A DNA stretch of 5,836 nt from Ferrithrix thermotolerans DSM 19514. GTDB taxonomy: Bacteria; Actinomycetota; Acidimicrobiia; Acidimicrobiales; Ilumatobacteraceae. This document shows positions 3,643 to 5,836 of the stretch, piece by piece. The stretch lies in assembly GCA_945860575.1 (NCBI GenBank), contig CAMAQQ010000085.1, positions 1-5,836 on the forward strand. Reading direction: 5' to 3'. Each line of letters opens with the position of its first letter. The stretch's first letter is position 1. A program made the position numbers and the translations under genes. The notes beneath the pieces were generated by a model. It ran no database searches. It worked only from the letters and a program-made list of their open reading frames with translations, and was not told the origin of the DNA.

Positions 3643-5836
3643 ACTTGTTTGCCTCTGAGTCTGAAGTTCTCGCACCACTTGCGTCTGGCTGGTTTCTTGA
3701 ACACGCCTGGCTGGTGCCAGTTGTGCCGGCAATCGCTTTTGCGTTGATCATCTTGATCGGCAAACGCCTGCCAATGAAGGGCAGCGAACTTGGTGTGCTG
3801 TCGATGTTTTCGTCTCTTGTGTTGTCTGCAGGTGCCGGCTACCAATGGATTCAACGTACAAATAGTGCAACCGAAGAGCAGTTCGTTGAACCTGTTATCA
3901 AATCTTGGTCGTGGTGGCGCAGCGGCGGTTTCGATTTTGGTATCGGCCAACACATTGACGGGCTTTCGGTTCTTGTTTTAATCGTCGTTGCATTTATCTC
4001 GACACTCGTGCAGATTTATTCACTCGAATATCTTCGCGGTGATCGCCGTTACACACATTTCTTTGCCGCACTGACACTGTTTTCTGGCGGGATGTTGGCA
4101 ATGGTCTTGGCCGACAACATGATGTTGTTCTTGCTCGGCTGGGAAATCATGGGCTTGTGCAGTTTCATGTTGATCGGACATTGGTGGGAAGACGACGCAA
4201 ATGCCAGGGCAGCGTTGAAGGCATTTTTCACGGTTCGCACTGGCGACGCTGGTTTGCTAGTCGGCATAACGATGCTTTACTTCGCAGCCAACGACTGGAC
4301 GCAAGAGAATCTTGGTGTTTCAGGCTTCTCTATTCGCGGAATCTCGGCGTGGGCGCTTTCTGGTGAGCCCAACAGCACCGTGATCACGATTGCTGCTATT
4401 GCATTATTCATCGCGTGCATTGGCAAGAGCGGTCAGTTTCCGTTGCACACTTGGTTGCCTGACGCCATGGCTGGCCCGACACCAGTTAGTTCGCTTTTGC
4501 ACTCGTCGACGATGGTAGTAGCCGGAGTTTATTTAGTCGCCCGCTTGTATCCAGTATTTTTCGTCGGGTTAGACATTCTTGGCAGTGGCGGAAATCTGAT
4601 CATGATTATTGGCGCAATCACGATTGTGATTTCAGCAGCACTTGCTTTTGTGCAAAACGATATTAAACGTGTTCTCGCATATTCAACGGTCTCGCAACTT
4701 GGCTACATGATGCTCGGTCTTGGCGCCGGAGCATGGTTGCCCGCAGTATTTCATATTTTTACGCACGCATTTTTTAAAGCGTGTTTATTTTTAGGTGCAG
4801 GATCAATAAGTCACAGCGCATCGCATCACTCATTTGACATGAAACGCGACATGGGGGGATTGCGCAAAGTCATGCCGATCACATTTGTTACTTGGGTCAT
4901 CTCAACTCTTGCGTTGTGCGGGGTGTTTCCATTTTCTGGATTCTTTTCTAAAGACGAGATCATCGACAACGTCGGGCACAATGGCTACAACAATTTCATG
5001 ATCATCGGCCTCGTTGGTGCGTTCATGACCGCTGCGTATATGACGCGGGCAACTTATTTGACTTTCTTTGGTGAGCCGCGCGGAGCATCAGCCGGCGAAA
5101 ACTCGCACGATTCGCACGATTCGCATGACGCACACGCAACAAACGCAAAACACGATGCTCATGACTCGCACGACGCACATGCAACTCACGGACCACACGA
5201 ATCTGGTTTATTGATCACGGTCCCATTGATAATTTTGTCCGTGCTGGCACTCGGCTCGGGCTTCTTGAACGCCACACCGTTTGGCGAAAACTGGGAAAGA
5301 ATGAAACTTTGGGTCGAGCCCCGCGCGGTTGAAGTCATCGATGCGACACACTCGGGTGGCCCTGGTGAATCGCTAGTTATCAACCTGCCAAGCGCTGAAG
5401 AATCACATTCAGAGTCTGTTTGTGGCTCAGCCACGCCAGAGAGTGGCGTTTGCTACGCGCCACAATTGCAACACGCAAAGTTCAATTGGCTAAAGGCGAT
5501 GATGTCAATGATCATCGTGTTCTTGGGTATGGCACTTTCGTGGATTCTAAGTTCACTATTATTCACCAAGCGCGACCCTCGACTTGTTGGGCTTACCCAG
5601 CGAGTCAAAGTTTTCGGTCTAGGTCATAAATTTTTAGTCAACAAGTATTATCTGGATGCTCTCTACGAGAAGGTAATTGTTCGGAGCATTGCATACCCAA
5701 TTGCGAGTGCCGCGTACTGGTTCAATCAAAATATTTTGGACGGGATTTTGCATGGTTTTGCAAACTCAACGAGAAAACTCTCGGGTTGGGTTTACAAAAA
5801 CGTTGATCAACGTGTTGTTGATGCCACTGTAAATAA
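3639..5836 (+). CDS. nuoL: NADH-quinone oxidoreductase subunit L (antiporter-like proton pump), 3' truncated by window
   Basis: 732 codons are open from the ATG at 3639 to the window edge, with no stop and no frameshift. NuoL is the distal Mrp-antiporter-like proton-pumping subunit with a long lateral helix. Pumping residues are present: E169 in LLGWEIMG, K263 in GKSGQFPLHTWLPDAMAGPTPVSSLLHSSTM (262-292), K343 in DIKRVLAYSTVSQLGYM, K380 in HAFFKACLFLGAGS, and K438 in FFSKDEI (K399 of E. coli). Two inserts make it longer than the roughly 610-650 residues usual for NuoL. One is a His-rich loop at 489-521, predicted cytoplasmic by family topology. The other is a polar loop with C595 and C605, predicted extracytoplasmic. 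The end (NKYYLDALYEKV...NILDGILHG...VDQRVVDATVN) is the lateral-helix region, so the stop is probably close beyond the edge. nuoM and nuoN would be expected next. Confidence 0.96.
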   Translation, partial: MNLFASESEVLAPLASGWFLEHAWLVPVVPAIAFALIILIGKRLPMKGSELGVLSMFSSLVLSAGAGYQWIQRTNSATEEQFVEPVIKSWSWWRSGGFDFGIGQHIDGLSVLVLIVVAFISTLVQIYSLEYLRGDRRYTHFFAALTLFSGGMLAMVLADNMMLFLLGWEIMGLCSFMLIGHWWEDDANARAALKAFFTVRTGDAGLLVGITMLYFAANDWTQENLGVSGFSIRGISAWALSGEPNSTVITIAAIALFIACIGKSGQFPLHTWLPDAMAGPTPVSSLLHSSTMVVAGVYLVARLYPVFFVGLDILGSGGNLIMIIGAITIVISAALAFVQNDIKRVLAYSTVSQLGYMMLGLGAGAWLPAVFHIFTHAFFKACLFLGAGSISHSASHHSFDMKRDMGGLRKVMPITFVTWVISTLALCGVFPFSGFFSKDEIIDNVGHNGYNNFMIIGLVGAFMTAAYMTRATYLTFFGEPRGASAGENSHDSHDSHDAHATNAKHDAHDSHDAHATHGPHESGLLITVPLIILSVLALGSGFLNATPFGENWERMKLWVEPRAVEVIDATHSGGPGESLVINLPSAEESHSESVCGSATPESGVCYAPQLQHAKFNWLKAMMSMIIVFLGMALSWILSSLLFTKRDPRLVGLTQRVKVFGLGHKFLVNKYYLDALYEKVIVRSIAYPIASAAYWFNQNILDGILHGFANSTRKLSGWVYKNVDQRVVDATVN
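5103..5201 (+). repeat. Histidine-rich repeat segment within nuoL
   Basis: This stretch encodes 33 residues (489-521 of NuoL) with ten His, built from SHD, AHD and AHA triplets. It opens with two identical 9-base units, TCGCACGAT (5103-5111 and 5112-5120), and a third variant. A longer 24-base unit encoding DSHDAHAT occurs at 5118-5141 and again at 5163-5186. The two copies differ at four positions, all third-codon and synonymous. It sits between two membrane helices, a place where other NuoL proteins have a short loop that sometimes holds a few histidines. Confidence 0.8.

Noticed and set aside
3588..3953. A 121-codon minus-strand frame across the nuoK/nuoL junction.
   Set aside because: It is opposite two conserved genes, shows no domain or membrane pattern, and has a basic, low-quality composition typical of a shadow frame.
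5103..5201. Short tandem repeats as a possible CRISPR or mobile-element remnant.
   Set aside because: The repeats are in frame, codon-based, 9 to 24 bases long with no spacer pattern, and encode a continuous loop in NuoL.
5800..5836. A broken nuoL, since no stop is found.
   Set aside because: The frame is intact to the last base and the sequence is still in the conserved C-terminal region, so the window edge explains the missing end.

Overview
This window is one strand of a tightly packed complex I (nuo) operon. All seven genes point rightwards: the 3' end of nuoC, then complete nuoD, nuoH, nuoI, nuoJ and nuoK, and a nuoL that runs off the right edge without a stop. There is no intergenic stretch longer than about 20 bases, and I see no RNA gene, mobile element, CRISPR array, internal promoter or terminator. 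Base composition looks close to 50% G+C by eye. The protein signatures (NuoC tail, NuoI core, NuoD end) recall Actinobacteria. The moderate G+C suggests a low-GC lineage such as an aquatic Acidimicrobiia-like organism, but that placement is inference.

Layout: nuoC (1-117) overlaps nuoD (114-1286) by ATGA. nuoD overlaps nuoH (1283-2335) by ATGA. nuoI (2336-2824, GTG start) abuts nuoH. nuoJ (2844-3338, GTG start) follows after 19 bases that hold a tiny bridging reading frame. nuoK (3343-3642) follows after 4 bases and overlaps nuoL (3639 to beyond 5836) by ATGA. Translational coupling along one transcript is the obvious reading.

Together these genes encode the peripheral quinone-reducing part (NuoC, NuoD, NuoI with two 4Fe-4S clusters), the membrane docking subunit NuoH, and membrane-arm subunits J, K and L. 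The main feature is what is absent. nuoE, nuoF and nuoG, the NADH-oxidising module normally found between nuoD and nuoH, are not there, and the nuoD stop overlaps the nuoH start. This points to an 11-subunit complex I-like enzyme, analogous to cyanobacterial NDH-1 or archaeal Fpo, whose electron donor may not be NADH, unless EFG lies elsewhere in the genome. In line with a divergent paralogue, NuoD and NuoH have lost several residues that line the quinone cavity in classical complex I, and NuoD lacks a conserved internal segment. I recall similar features in the second, EFG-less nuo cluster of Streptomyces, so this is probably a known but poorly characterised enzyme class, not an entirely new system. 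Smaller points are a histidine-rich insert and a two-cysteine loop in NuoL, and the 8-codon frame joining nuoI to nuoJ.
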